Below, one piece after another: positions 23,848-34,774 of a stretch of 64,000 bases of DNA. The DNA is taken from assembly GCF_003573695.1 (NCBI RefSeq), contig NC_039363.1, positions 126,277,302 through 126,341,301 of the forward strand, read 5' to 3'. The stretch's first letter is position 1, and each line of letters starts with the position of its first letter. The notes under the pieces are model-generated. The model did no database searches, was not told the origin of the DNA, and saw only the letters and a program-made list of their open reading frames with translations. The DNA is from Papaver somniferum. Its lineage: Eukaryota; Streptophyta; Magnoliopsida; Ranunculales; Papaveraceae. Made by a program: the position numbers and the translations under genes.

Positions 23848-24490
23848 ATAGCTGCTCCGCTACGCGTACAAGTACATGTATTACAGCTTCAGACATATAA
23901 CAGTTTTCTCAGTTTGTAAGACTGATAACACTGTCTTGTATTCCGAATATAGTAGTTTTATATTTCTCTAAATTAATTCGAAACATTCCTGAATCAACAA
24001 TGACATATATCACTGTTCTAGGGCTATTTTCAAATGACAAACTTGAATTATGATTTGGTTCCGAACAATAAATTGTTCTCCACCGAAATTTGATCAAGTA
24101 TGAAAAATGTTCATTAAGCTTAGTCATTATATTTCGAGAAATTCGTAAACTAAATAATTAGTTCTTGACTCGAAATTCTTGTTTATACAAACTGGTTTAA
24201 TTAGTTATGCGATAATCGTCTCAAGGATAGAAAGGTGAATATAACTTGAGAAATAGGTGGTTCAGTCTTCACTTACCTTTTGTTGATGAAGTTCTCCAAA
24301 AGCTTCGGTTGATCTTCGCCTTCAAACGATAGAACGCAAATGATGACTGGGTCGTTTCTCAACTACCTCTATCCTAGACCGAGACTTAACTAATTGCATA
24401 CTAGAAATCAAGATATAGTTTTGACAATTAAATTTGACAACACGCTTGATATAGCAACACTTGTGAGTTCGACCGAGCAATGCTCTAACA
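23848..24490 (-). mobile_element. LTR-A U3 fragment, inverted
   Basis: Read on the minus strand it begins TGTTAGAGCATTGCTCGGTC at 24490, the family-A LTR start. It matches the plus-strand fragment 50881-51515 over almost its whole length. At 23848 it is cut by LTR-B. No coding sequence. Confidence 0.85.
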
Positions 24491-26880
24491 TAACTGCTGC
24501 TGACTTTCCTTTAAGAATCGACAAGTTTACTTCCCGCGTCACTCACTTAGGATCCTTGTGATGATGGTGTGGTGGGTTTACTTGTTTGAGAGACCCTTTT
24601 CTTTGTTGTGGTCTTTCTAATTGAAGCTTTTGACTTGCGTTTATCGGGTACATTATTGGTATTGCTTACTCCATCAGTCGACGATTCAATGGTTGTATAT
24701 TGGTCGGTACTGGTTATATATCCTGCTTAACACAAGGTAGACTAAACGGATTTAAGAATTGATATTTGCAATTGGGGTCTGGCGAAATTGTCTTGGCGAT
24801 GGATTTTGAGAATTTGGGGATTGACTTGAAAACATATTTGAGGTATTAGGTCATTGGATTGACAAAGAATACACAACTTCATCCATATCTTCATCTTGAT
24901 TTTATCCTACATTTCTAATGTCTTTAACCAACTCAAATACTTCTTAGTGACTGGAGGATTTCTTGTATGTCTTGAAATATTCGGTTCAATGGTTTCTCGC
25001 CTTTGTAAACTACATTAATGTAAAACGAAGCATAAGATATGGAGAAATAAAAATATAGACAAAAAGAAATATATAACAAGTTTTGTGAACATGTTATTCT
25101 TATCCAAGTTCGGATAATATGCGTCAACAATTGCAAGATATCAAAAAAAAAACACATTATTGATAATGCTAAAATTACTTCGAACTCCGGTTACAGTACG
25201 ATTATATGGATTTCCACCACAAGCGTCTACAATTTTTTCAAGAAGCTTTTCCTAAAGCGCGTTCATATCCGACTACTTCCTTTTCTCTCTATAACACAAT
25301 ATGTAATGACAAGATTCATGTTTTCCATAGTAGTGTATCTTTTCGTTGGTTTAGTTTGCGACGTTTTAGGCTGCGATATTTTTGTCTACAAAAGAGATGG
25401 GAAAGAAAGACGGAAAATTCCTTTAAGTTGGGAAGATGATTTGGGTGGAATAATCAAGTTGTATGAAGATGTTTTCGAGTGATTTGAGAAGAAAATCTAG
25501 TTTCTTTTTATAGGCATTTTTGCCAAAATTTTGCAATAAATATCCCTTAAAGACCTAAGGTGAAGAAAATAGATCTGGCACAAAGAATGGATGATTATAA
25601 TTGAGTGTAACATAAGTGTGACAAAAAAAAGGTCAAACAAATATAACCAAACGGATCAGTATTCGACCAAAATAGCACGCAAACTGAGTTTTCGTAAAAC
25701 ATTTTTTTCAAACGGAAAATGAGGCAAAGCTTAGATTAAAGGAGGATCAGGTGTGATCCACCCTTTAGCTAAGCCAAGCAAATCCACCCGATTAAAGGCA
25801 ACCGATACCTTATAGTACCTGTCTGATAGTAAACCACAAGAGAAAGATGATAAAAGCAAGAAATAATTACCCGTGATATGGTGATTAGGTAAAAGCAAGA
25901 GTATGCAAATAGGAGGCAGTGTGCTGCTTGGAACATAAAATAGATATTACATCGAGTCTTCCTTGTCTAGATAGCGCACTTGCAGAAATATCGATAAGGT
26001 TCGTGCTATGAGGCTATCGGTGCCCTCGTATAAATTATATACCGCTATTTATCCACTGATATTGACAAATCCCCACTAATCCATTCCAACTTTACTTTTC
26101 TCATACTACCTAATTTTCAATTTTTCATTTGATTTGATTTTCCTTTCAATACTGCTCTGTGCCATGCATTTCATACCATATCCATAGCTATCTACTAACT
26201 GTTATTCTAATACAAAGCACGGTTAGCTTTACGAACTATCGTTTGTAGATTAAGTTTTCCAACATTAAAAGAAGAATATTGTGATTGTGACCCTGTGTTA
26301 ATTTAACTATAGTTTAACTAAAAGAACATGGTACCACATGTTTATTAGATAGCATGCATAGTTATGTCTTGCTTAGATATCAAGTATAGAGCAAGAAAAA
26401 AATTTGTAGGTGTGAATGGATTTCAACCATATATGATAAAGAGATCCTAAATAAAAAGTTCGAAAGAGTAACTAAGTATAAAAATCTAAACCCATCTAGT
26501 TTGTTCTTTACGTTACTCTTGGGTACTAATTGTAGAAAAGTAAATCAATCATCACAAAAACACTACAATCATATATTAATCAATTATTATAGGTCGTAAC
26601 AAATACTAAATCATGCAGTACCATGATCTTATCTTGACGCGGCAGCAAGTAATAATTTATTGGAGCATCTTGGTGGAAGGTATGATTTTGACGAAGATTG
26701 CCATAACTTAAATTTGCAATAGAAGGTGTTGGTCAAAATTGCTAAAAAATTTATATACCGTGGGACATAGCACGGAATTTGAAATCACAAAATTGATTAA
26801 AAAGATCAAAATCAATCATTTTTGGGTGAATAAGACACCTAGATTTTGATACTGTTTAAATGGACAAAAATTTGAAATTA
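24491..26880. other. AT-rich DNA with no recognisable gene
   Basis: About 2.4 kb. The few open frames are short, without recognisable motifs or plausible splice context. No LTR ends, TIRs or tandem repeats were identified. It could be old degraded transposon DNA. Confidence 0.4.
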
Positions 26881-26883
26881 GCC

Positions 26884-27011
26884 AGGATGTAAACAGTTTC
26901 ATCCTATCCATTTTCAAATACTTTTTCTTATTTTTAATTTACATCAGGATGTATCCAGTTTCATCCTCACTATTTTTTAAGTTTAAGCCATGATGAATCC
27001 AGTTTCATCCT
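26884..27011. repeat. Three dispersed hairpin motifs, AGGATG...CAGTTTCATCCT
   Basis: AGGATGTAAACAGTTTCATCCT (imperfect palindrome) at 26884-26905, a variant at 26946-26967 and a third at 26990-27011, spaced 62 and 44 bp. Each can fold on AGGATG/CATCCT arms. Confidence 0.6.
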
Positions 27012-27207
27012 TGCTATTTTTTTGGTGTCCATTTCACCCATATTTATTTTTACTCGTCCATTAGAACCATGTTCTAAAAATATTTGGAAAAATGACCCAT
27101 TTTCCGATTTGAAATCGAGTACGAATGCAATAGCCTATTGCCCTCAGTGGCGAAGATTCATTGGCGAAGCAAACCGAAGGGTCGTAGTCGTAAGTCTCAC
27201 CTACGGC

Positions 27208-29686
27208 TAGGGCTGTAAACGGACACATTATACAGCCATATCCGAGTTCGTATCCGAAAATATTTTTTAGCATTCGAATCCGATTCGAAATTCTGCCCGA
27301 TATTCATTTTTGTATTCCGAATTTGTATCCGAGATATTTTCCGTATTTTGGATAATTATCGGATCCGAGAAATCTCTGATGAAAGATTTAGTATAAAACT
27401 AGATTTATGCCCATGCTACGCGCCGGGCGTTTCTTTCTTTTAACTTGGTGTACGCGAGGCTTCGCCCTGGCCCTGTCGAGGCGCATTTTTGATTTGGTGA
27501 GTGGGGAGCTTTGCCGTCTCGTGGCGTTTTTTTTCCTTTGGTGTGTGTAGGGCTTCGCCATGTCTCGTGGCAGTGTATTTTTCCTCCCTATATTTATTAA
27601 TTTGAAAAAAATAATCCTAATATGGTAGGTACTCGATTTCCAAATTGAATTTGGACTTCCATAAATTAAGCCTAGATTTGTGCCCGTGCAACGCACCGGG
27701 TATTTTCCTTCTTTTAACTTGATGTGTGCGGGGCTATGCCCCGCCCCGTGTTGATTCCTTTTTGATTTGGTGTGCGTGTGGCTTCACCCCGCCCCGTGGT
27801 GATGCATTTTGATTTGGTGTAAGCGCGGGGTTTCGGCCCGCCCCGTGGTGATGCATTTTTTATTTGGTGTGACAGGGAAAATACAATAAATAATTGGAAA
27901 ATATGTACATATTTTATTTATTTATTCCATTTATTTTCGCAGAAAATACGTGTGGAAAATGTGGATTTTTCCTCCCTTTATTTATTAATTTGGAAAAAAT
28001 AGTCCTAATATGGTAGGTACGTACTCGATTTCCAAATTGAATTTGGACTTCCATAAAATTTCAAACACGGTAAGTTAGGCTTTCGTTTTGAGTTTGTATT
28101 TTAAACCAATCATACTTTTCCAAGTGTCCTAACCTAAATATTTCTGCGTCATGAGTTCCAAATTGAATTTGGTTTCTTTTTTTTAATCTTTTTCCTATTC
28201 TTTTTAAACCAATCATATGTTGCCAAGTGTCCTCACCAAAACGCTTGTTTCACAAAACGCAAAAAAACCTTTTTCGGTCAATAGGAAGCGAAAGTTTCCT
28301 CACCATTCAACATGGGAGCTTTATTTATCTAGGCATTTAAGTCTTTAGATGTTCTTTGATGTTCTAGTCTTGTTCTAAGTGATAATCCATCCAAACAAAT
28401 AATAACAATAGCATTAAAAACCTAATAAAGAGTTGTAGGATTCAAATACACTGAAAAGATCCAAAACATCATAAAAGATAAATCTCAAACAGGTCTAAGG
28501 AATATTCCTATGGGTATGGTAAAAAATGTTGTTTGGCATACCAGGTGGCATGGCAAACGAGTTGCGCCACTATGGAAAAACCACTGAGCGACAGCGTTCC
28601 CAGCGGTCGATATTTTCAATAACGCCAGTGATAAAGTCTTTATCGCTCGATGTTAACTCTAACGCCAACGGCTAGTTCTTTATCGCTATAAATAGGTAAT
28701 TTTCAAACTCAGAAGTTTACACAAAACATAAGAAGGAGACATTCATGATGAACGATGAACGGTGCAACGGTTACATATATAGTGATAGATTGAGGAAGGC
28801 TTCATTTGTAGGTAAACACATAATCATATCATAAGAGTCAGGCCAAAGGCTCGCGAATTTAATAGTGACGACGAGTAAATTTAAAACATAACAAAATCGG
28901 TAATGCAAGAGGTTCATCCATCCAAGGCAGCAAATTTTATAGAACATATTTTTCTCTTATGCATTAGATCAAACAATAACCATGTACACCCAAGCATTAA
29001 AATCTTTAGTGTTATTATTGCTCAAGTAAAAAATTTAGCATCATGTCTATGATATTGAACATTTGAACTGTAACATACACAAACGGAACTAAAGAACAGA
29101 CATTGAATGAAATGTGAAACGAGATAAAAAAAATCACCTTATGCAGCTACGCTTTCCTTGTTTAGGTACAATCCTTAACCTGACACTCTCACGAATCTTA
29201 CTCACTATCTTTTTAGCTTCTTCAAAACCATTTGAGAGCTGAGATTAAAGGAGAAATAACAACCCTACAAAAAGAAAAACAAGGTTTTTTATATGGAGAA
29301 ACATGGAAACATTAAGTATAAGATTCATGGGGAAAAGAGTAGAAGAAGAAGATGGAAGGTTTGTAAAAATTAGATTGATCTTGGAAATTAGAAACTGGAA
29401 AAGTCTCCCGAAATTCTTATGGGGATTATCTAGATTCATCGGATACATTGTACAGTGACATGATACATCCGACATATATTTATTATATACACATTAACTA
29501 TCCAAAATCGGATACGGATATTTCGGATACGAATACTGTTGCTTCCGAATTCGTATCCAATGGTATTGATTTTCGGATTTATTTTTTGGATATCTGTATC
29601 CGGTTATAACTTTCGTATAAAATTCGTATTTTTGGACGCGGATACGGACGGATAGTGGATATTTCGGACAACCATTGACACTCTTA
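27208..29686. mobile_element. Non-autonomous hAT element with perfect 8-bp target duplication
   Basis: CCTACGGC is present at 27200-27207 and again at 29687-29694, an 8-bp duplication as hAT elements make. The left end reads TAGGGCTGTAAACGGACA; the right end, reverse-complemented, reads TAAGAGTGTCAATGGTTGTC, an imperfect terminal inverted repeat. Subterminal regions carry many TATCCG motifs on the left and CGGATA on the right, typical transposase-binding clusters. The 2479-bp interior has no transposase frame, so it must have moved with a helper. It contains an internal ~390-bp duplication and a TATAAATAGG at 28688-28697. Confidence 0.85.
27395..28065. repeat. Internal ~390-bp duplication inside the hAT element
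   Basis: The block TATTTATTAATTTG...CCAAATTGAATTTGGACTTCC occurs at about 27581-27668 and again at 27968-28060. Between and before the copies lie diverged repeats of a GC-rich motif (CCCGTGCAACGCACCGGG-like at 27397-27430 and 27678-27705) and GGGGCTTCGCCCCGCCCCGTGG-like units. The GCCCGTGC/GCACCGGG pair is near-palindromic, resembling terminal hairpins of small plant transposons. I cannot name the family. Confidence 0.55.
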
Positions 29687-29694
29687 CCTACGGC

Positions 29695-29939
29695 TGGGTC
29701 ATATATGTGGGTATCTGTTTAAGATTATAATCATTTTACGGCTTGGTTTAAGTTGAATTTCCTAGCCGTACGCCTTACCGTTGGGTTGTAGTTGAAATTC
29801 CTAGTCGTATATGGGTTTCTACGAGTTTTTATTTTGAAATTTATTTGAGGTTCTTGCTTTTCATATGTTTTGCGAAAACAATAGAGAAAGAAGAAGCTAC
29901 CGAGAAATGTAGATGACAAAGTATAGCATCTACCAAATA
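29695..29939. other. Flank of the hAT insertion, no gene
   Basis: Continues the pre-insertion sequence. It includes related motifs CCTAGCCGTACG and CCTAGTCGTATA, which suggest an older repeat. No coding frame supported. Confidence 0.35.
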
Positions 29940-30530
29940 CTGATAATTATAAGGTCATAAGAGCTGAGTGATGAGACAGAACCCAGGTCAGGATCTGGTA
30001 AACGAGTCTCTCGTACGTGCGAAGATCTGAAGGTCACTAAGTTCCCACATTCACAACCTGAAGACAAAGATAAAGCCATGTTCATGACCTGAGTTCTGGA
30101 GCCCGTAACAAAGACTAGACCAAATAAGAAATTGAAAGTCAATACCAAGAGATCGAAACTTGGAGTAGGGATTACAACAAAAGAGGAGCACTACACCCAA
30201 GACGATGAAGTTACTTGGCAAGGAAGTAAAGTCTGAGTGGATCATGACGTTATATGCAGCTATATTAAGGCGGTTCCTCATTGGACATGCTTCCTACGTG
30301 ATAGCTACGCTAATATAAATACCCAGAGAGGCTAATCTTGTAAACCGTGAACAATATACATAATTTACTCTGATCAATAAAGTTACACTTTTCAGTGATT
30401 CTCTCTCCTCAATTATCTTTTTGTACAATTTACTATAACCGACTCAAAAGATAATAATTAAACCCTAACTGGTATTGAACAAGATAATCACCAACTAGGG
30501 ATTGTAATTGATCGTAATTGTGATCCAACA
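29940..30530 (+). mobile_element. Possible solo LTR (Copia-like), unassigned
   Basis: The segment has a plus-strand promoter-like order: TAATATAAATACCC at about 30308-30321, then a polyadenylation-like ATCAATAAAG at 30374, then an AT-rich tail ending near CCAACA. It may begin TGATAATTATAAGG. I found no matching target duplication at the ends, so this is only a candidate. Confidence 0.3.
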
Positions 30531-30892
30531 ATCAAATCACCAACAAACATCACCGTGTAGTTACGTATACGGTTACTTACTCTCAGGGCAAGAAATATAC
30601 ATGTTCATTGACGCTAGAAACACGCAAATACATCATAATTATGATCGATCATCTAAATCTATTTATAGATCGTCATTTTGGTGCATATTAAAACCAAAAT
30701 TAGGAGAAAAATTGATTTCCTAGTAAAATCTGAATCTCTGCATGATTTCTTGATATGAAAAGATTACATATAAGCGTTAGCGTGCATAAAATGCTTTAAT
30801 CTTCAATCGTTCTCAAAATTTCTAATATGAATCATAAAAATAAAATCATTCCGTGATGCCCCAAATAATAAACCTGCTTACTAATATGATTA

Positions 30893-31100
30893 TTGAAAAG
30901 ACCGGGGGTACAAGTACACCACCAACTTTTTCGTTCGACAACCTGTATGGACTAAACCCAAATACAATTCCGAGAGTTACAACTTAATGAATCTCAATCA
31001 AGGAATAATATAAAGAGTTTATATCTCTTTCTCTCACAATCAATACTAAAACAGAAACAAGCCCGTGAACCTGATTATACCGTGATACTCAATTTACTAG
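30893..31100 (-). mobile_element. Diverged family-A LTR terminus, inverted fragment
   Basis: TGAAAAGACCGGGGGTAC followed by AACCTGTATGGACTAAACCC parallels the inverted LTR ends at 37577 and 41095 (TGAAAAAACGGGGG, AATCTGTATGGACTAACTCC). More diverged than those two. It stops near 31100, before the next LTR starts. Confidence 0.5.
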
Positions 31101-31155
31101 TCTTGAGCGTGTTTAAGAGGCTGAAAAAAGAGGCCCATGCCCTGGGTGAGGCTTG

Positions 31156-32588
31156 TGTTAGAGCATTGCTCGGTCGAACTCGCATGCGTTGCTATCTCAA
31201 GCATGTTTGTCAATGTTAGTGATCAAAACTATAAGTCTTGATTTCTAGCCTATTTATAGATGTCTCGGAGTAGGATATAGATAGTGTAGTTGAGCTTAGA
31301 TCTCCCGGCGTTCATCTCTTGAAGACTAAGAACTACTAAGGGGAGCTTGTGGAACTTCTTTGACAAAAGGTATGTGGAGACTTGAACTCATCTATCACTT
31401 GGAAAGTTCATTTCCACTATCTCCTATATTGAGACATAAGTCGTGTTACGATATAATTTTCTCTATACATATTTGAGATTTCGAGCTGAGTATATCTCGC
31501 TTACATATTTCTCGAAATATGTGTCGGTAAGCTTTCGCTTCGACCAAGTTCATCTTATATCATGAGAAAATTTCCGAGTAACATCTTACATGGTTTGTGT
31601 GATACAATCATTTGATGTAGGCTTGGAATATTTCGATAATGATTATTTCAATATCTTGAAAATTGCTTTGATGCTAATAGTGTGTGAAAACGGCTATTGT
31701 CATTATAGAAGAATGTTTCAATGATTGAAATAAAGAGTTGATGATGTAACCATCTTTGGATATAAGCATATATAGTGTGTTCGTACATTAGTGTATAAAT
31801 CCATAAACCGGGAACCAAGAGTATGCATATGTGTGTGTACGAAATTGGTGAAGGAGACAAGATAAGTATGCGTACCTGTACGCATACTGGCGGAAGTTTT
31901 CGAACATAAATATCTGCTGAGTTTGGGAATTACAAACTCCTAAACTAGTCACCTTAAGTATGCATACCCGTACGCATACTGGCGGAAGTTTTCGAATCGA
32001 AAATTTCTGCGGAGTTTGAAATTTTACAAACTCAAAATCCGGTTGCTTAAGTACGCATACCCGTAGGCATACTTAAGATGGTTACTTTGTCAAATCGGTC
32101 AGTTCATGAACTTAAACATTTAAATCATAAGGAATGCAATCTTTGCAAACCGTGGATATAATGTTCATGATTGATTCAAGTGAATCAAACCGATTTGGTT
32201 TCGATTGTGTTTTATATGCAATTGAAAAACTCTTTAACTAGTTTCATTTGAGTCATTTGAACTATTTATGGTTAAGATGAATAAGGTTGATATGAGAGTA
32301 ATCATATGGCTAACCTCGGTTAACTATTTATGAACCAACTGGTGTACACGTTTAGGTACGGTTACATAAACCTAAATGAGGGTACTATTCATTTGTGTGT
32401 AACAATCTAAGTTTGATCTAACGGTTGAAAGATATTAGCTTGGTTGAATCAGGATTTTCATCTAACGATGAATATTGAATGTATTGTTACCAAGGTAACT
32501 TGGATTGCAAACCTGATTTTAAAACTATATAAAGGAGAACTCTAGCAACTGGGAAATCTAATCCCCACACCTCCTGTGTGTTACTAGT
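31156..32588 (+). mobile_element. LTR-A, U3 and R part, truncated
   Basis: Begins TGTTAGAGCATTGCTCGGTC. It contains three near-palindromic units at about 31867-31890, 31956-31979 and 32049-32072 (arms AGTATGCGTA/TACGCATACT) and a TATATAAA at 32526-32533. Similarity to the copy at 46708 ends near 32588, where internal retrotransposon sequence follows directly. The U5, primer site and 5' internal region are therefore missing. Confidence 0.75.
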
Positions 32589-33036
32589 TTCCTTCAAGAA
32601 ATCTGGTTCTGAGGATGAAGGGAAAGAAAAGGAAGATGTAACTCATCTTCTTGTCCAAAACAGTTTGGATGCTAAGATTGACATTCTCAATTTTCGACAA
32701 GTCCTCCTCAGTACCTTTGAAACACATCGCAAACATGCAGCATTACTAAGAAATGTTATCCGTAACCAAAGGAAGATGATTAAACTTGGAATCAGTAATA
32801 GGGAGTATGCTCGGAATATTAATCGCAAGGTTAATGCCTTAGCCTGTGAACATAATCAAGGTACTATGTGCAGCATCCGAGAAATCAGTCAAGATGTTGT
32901 TGATGAAGATCCTGAAAAATTTGAGGAAATTGAAGATGATATTCGAAAAATCTGTTTAAAGATTAAGATTAGCAAAAAAAATAGACATCAATTTTTGATT
33001 TCTTTCAATTATTGTGTAAGGTCTATTGCTGAATAA
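32578..33036 (+). CDS. Charged, coiled-coil-like retrotransposon ORF, unknown
   Basis: A 152-codon frame; the first few codons fall in the LTR-A remnant, so the true start was probably upstream and is lost. The protein is highly charged: acidic near the start (SGSEDEGKEKED), then a Lys/Arg/Asn-rich middle (LLRNVIRNQRKMIKLG) and an acidic segment (DEDPEKFEEIEDDIRK). No zinc knuckle, protease or polymerase motif. It sits upstream of a polypurine tract and LTR, in the 3' internal part of a family-A element. It may be gag-related or an accessory ORF. I do not recognise the family. Confidence 0.4.
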   Translation: MLLVSFKKSGSEDEGKEKEDVTHLLVQNSLDAKIDILNFRQVLLSTFETHRKHAALLRNVIRNQRKMIKLGISNREYARNINRKVNALACEHNQGTMCSIREISQDVVDEDPEKFEEIEDDIRKICLKIKISKKNRHQFLISFNYCVRSIAE

Positions 33037-34774
33037 AACTGTCTATTATCTATGAAAAAAATTATTATTTTATAAAAAAAATATTTTGTGATAGTTTTTC
33101 GATTACATAGCTTGTGCTTAACTGCTTTATATAATTGCTATGTGTATCGGATGTTTGATTTCGGTTTTCACAACCTTAATATTCAATCTCATATGATGTG
33201 TGAACCCTTATGGTTTGTGTGGCTTTTTGATTCAGTGGGATTAAGTTCTATCCCATGTTGGTAGGATATATCAAAGGATCATAAGGTGTTCCGATTGAAA
33301 CTCATATGTGAAAAAGTCACAATATGTTGAATTTTTGTTTAACATAAAAGCATATGTGTTTTGGGTTTTCAACTTTTTCTATTTGCATTAGTTAAAACCG
33401 ATTCAACCTTTCTCTGGTAAAGGTTGTCGTTGTTCTTCTTCTTTTGTTCTTGCGAGAGGATGACAACATAATAGGGGAGAGTTATAACTTGAAATTGCGC
33501 TTAATGATATATCTTTGAGGGGAGAAGAGGATGCGGAATTTGAGGTAACGAATTTGTTAGTTTATCGTTTTCATGTTTAAGAAAAGCATGCGTTTATTGC
33601 ATATGTATTTCTTTTGCTTAACAAAATTCGGTACAATTGTTGTTTATTCCATTATGTGTGTATATATGGATGGATGTGTGTGTGATTCAATTGTTTCCGA
33701 TTAAGAAAAACTGGTTTGATATCTTTCTTTATTGTTTGGTATCAATGGTTTTAGACTTAACGAAATTTCGGTGCAATTGCGGTGCTTTAATTTCTATGTT
33801 TATTAATTGCTTCCGGTTAAGAAATATAATTGTGCAAGTCAATTTATTTGGTTTGTGTGTATTGTTTATGGCTTAAAAAATACAGGATCATTTGTTTAGT
33901 CCAATTCGATTCCGGATAAGAGAAACTAAGTTAATTCTGATCTTAGTTAGACTGATCAAAAGCAAAGGATTCGGTTATTCAAGTCTAATCGAATGCCTTG
34001 ACAAGAAATATTAGTTAACTAACCTAGTGTTCGTCTTGTCTAAAGTGAAAGGTCTAAGTTATTTTCTGAATAATTAGTGCCTGATGAGAAAAATAAAGTC
34101 AATTCTGATATTTATTTTGGTCTTATCGAAACAAGCGATTATACTTGTGCAATCGGTTTAGCAAGGGAACTAAGTTTAACTTAGTAAATTTGTTAAACTA
34201 TTAGGGAAAATTTCTTTGGGAAATTTTTTCCTTGATAACGTAGTAAAACCAAGTTATAGTTTCAGTTTTGATATTGGTTATCTAAAGTGGTATGTGAAAC
34301 CTTCGTTCTTAACTCTTATAGGTTGTGCAATTCTTTTAGATTGTAAGATCCTTTTGGTTTTTGGTATTTTCTCGTAACTTTGTCATTTTGTGACAAAAAG
34401 GGTGAGAAATATATGGAGTAAACAAGTGGTTTGTAATCACTTAGGAAAGGACAATTGTGCTTAAACGTTATATCTAACGAAAGAGTAAAGCATTGACTAA
34501 GAGGGAGAAACATATCATATGATGATTGTAGTTATTTGGACTACAATGGGAAATAGCAAAGATGTGTGGATTGAAAATCTACCTATCTCACCTTTAGGGG
34601 GACTACTAGATTTTTTATTTAAATATCTTCAGCGACATTTATGGATTGAATATATATATGCAGAGTATTGTGCCGTTGAAACTTGGAATCAAGCATATGT
34701 ATAATGAATTTTTGTAATTTGTTTATCCATATGATTGTAAGAGTTTTGTCACTAAAATTGACAAAGGGGTAGAT
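33037..34774 (+). other. 3' internal region of a family-A element, ending in a polypurine tract
   Basis: Non-coding. It contains GATGACAACATAATAGGGGAGAG-like and GTGACAAAAAGGGTGAG-like landmarks, which recur in the same order at about 46100-46400 in the next element. It ends with ACAAAGGGGTAGAT at 34761-34774, a polypurine tract immediately before the LTR. The last ~200 bp reappear inverted at 50320-50605. Confidence 0.65.

Noticed and set aside
33637..33876. 79-codon hydrophobic frame
   Set aside because: AT-rich, in the 3' non-coding part of a family-A element; not conserved at the equivalent place near 46200.
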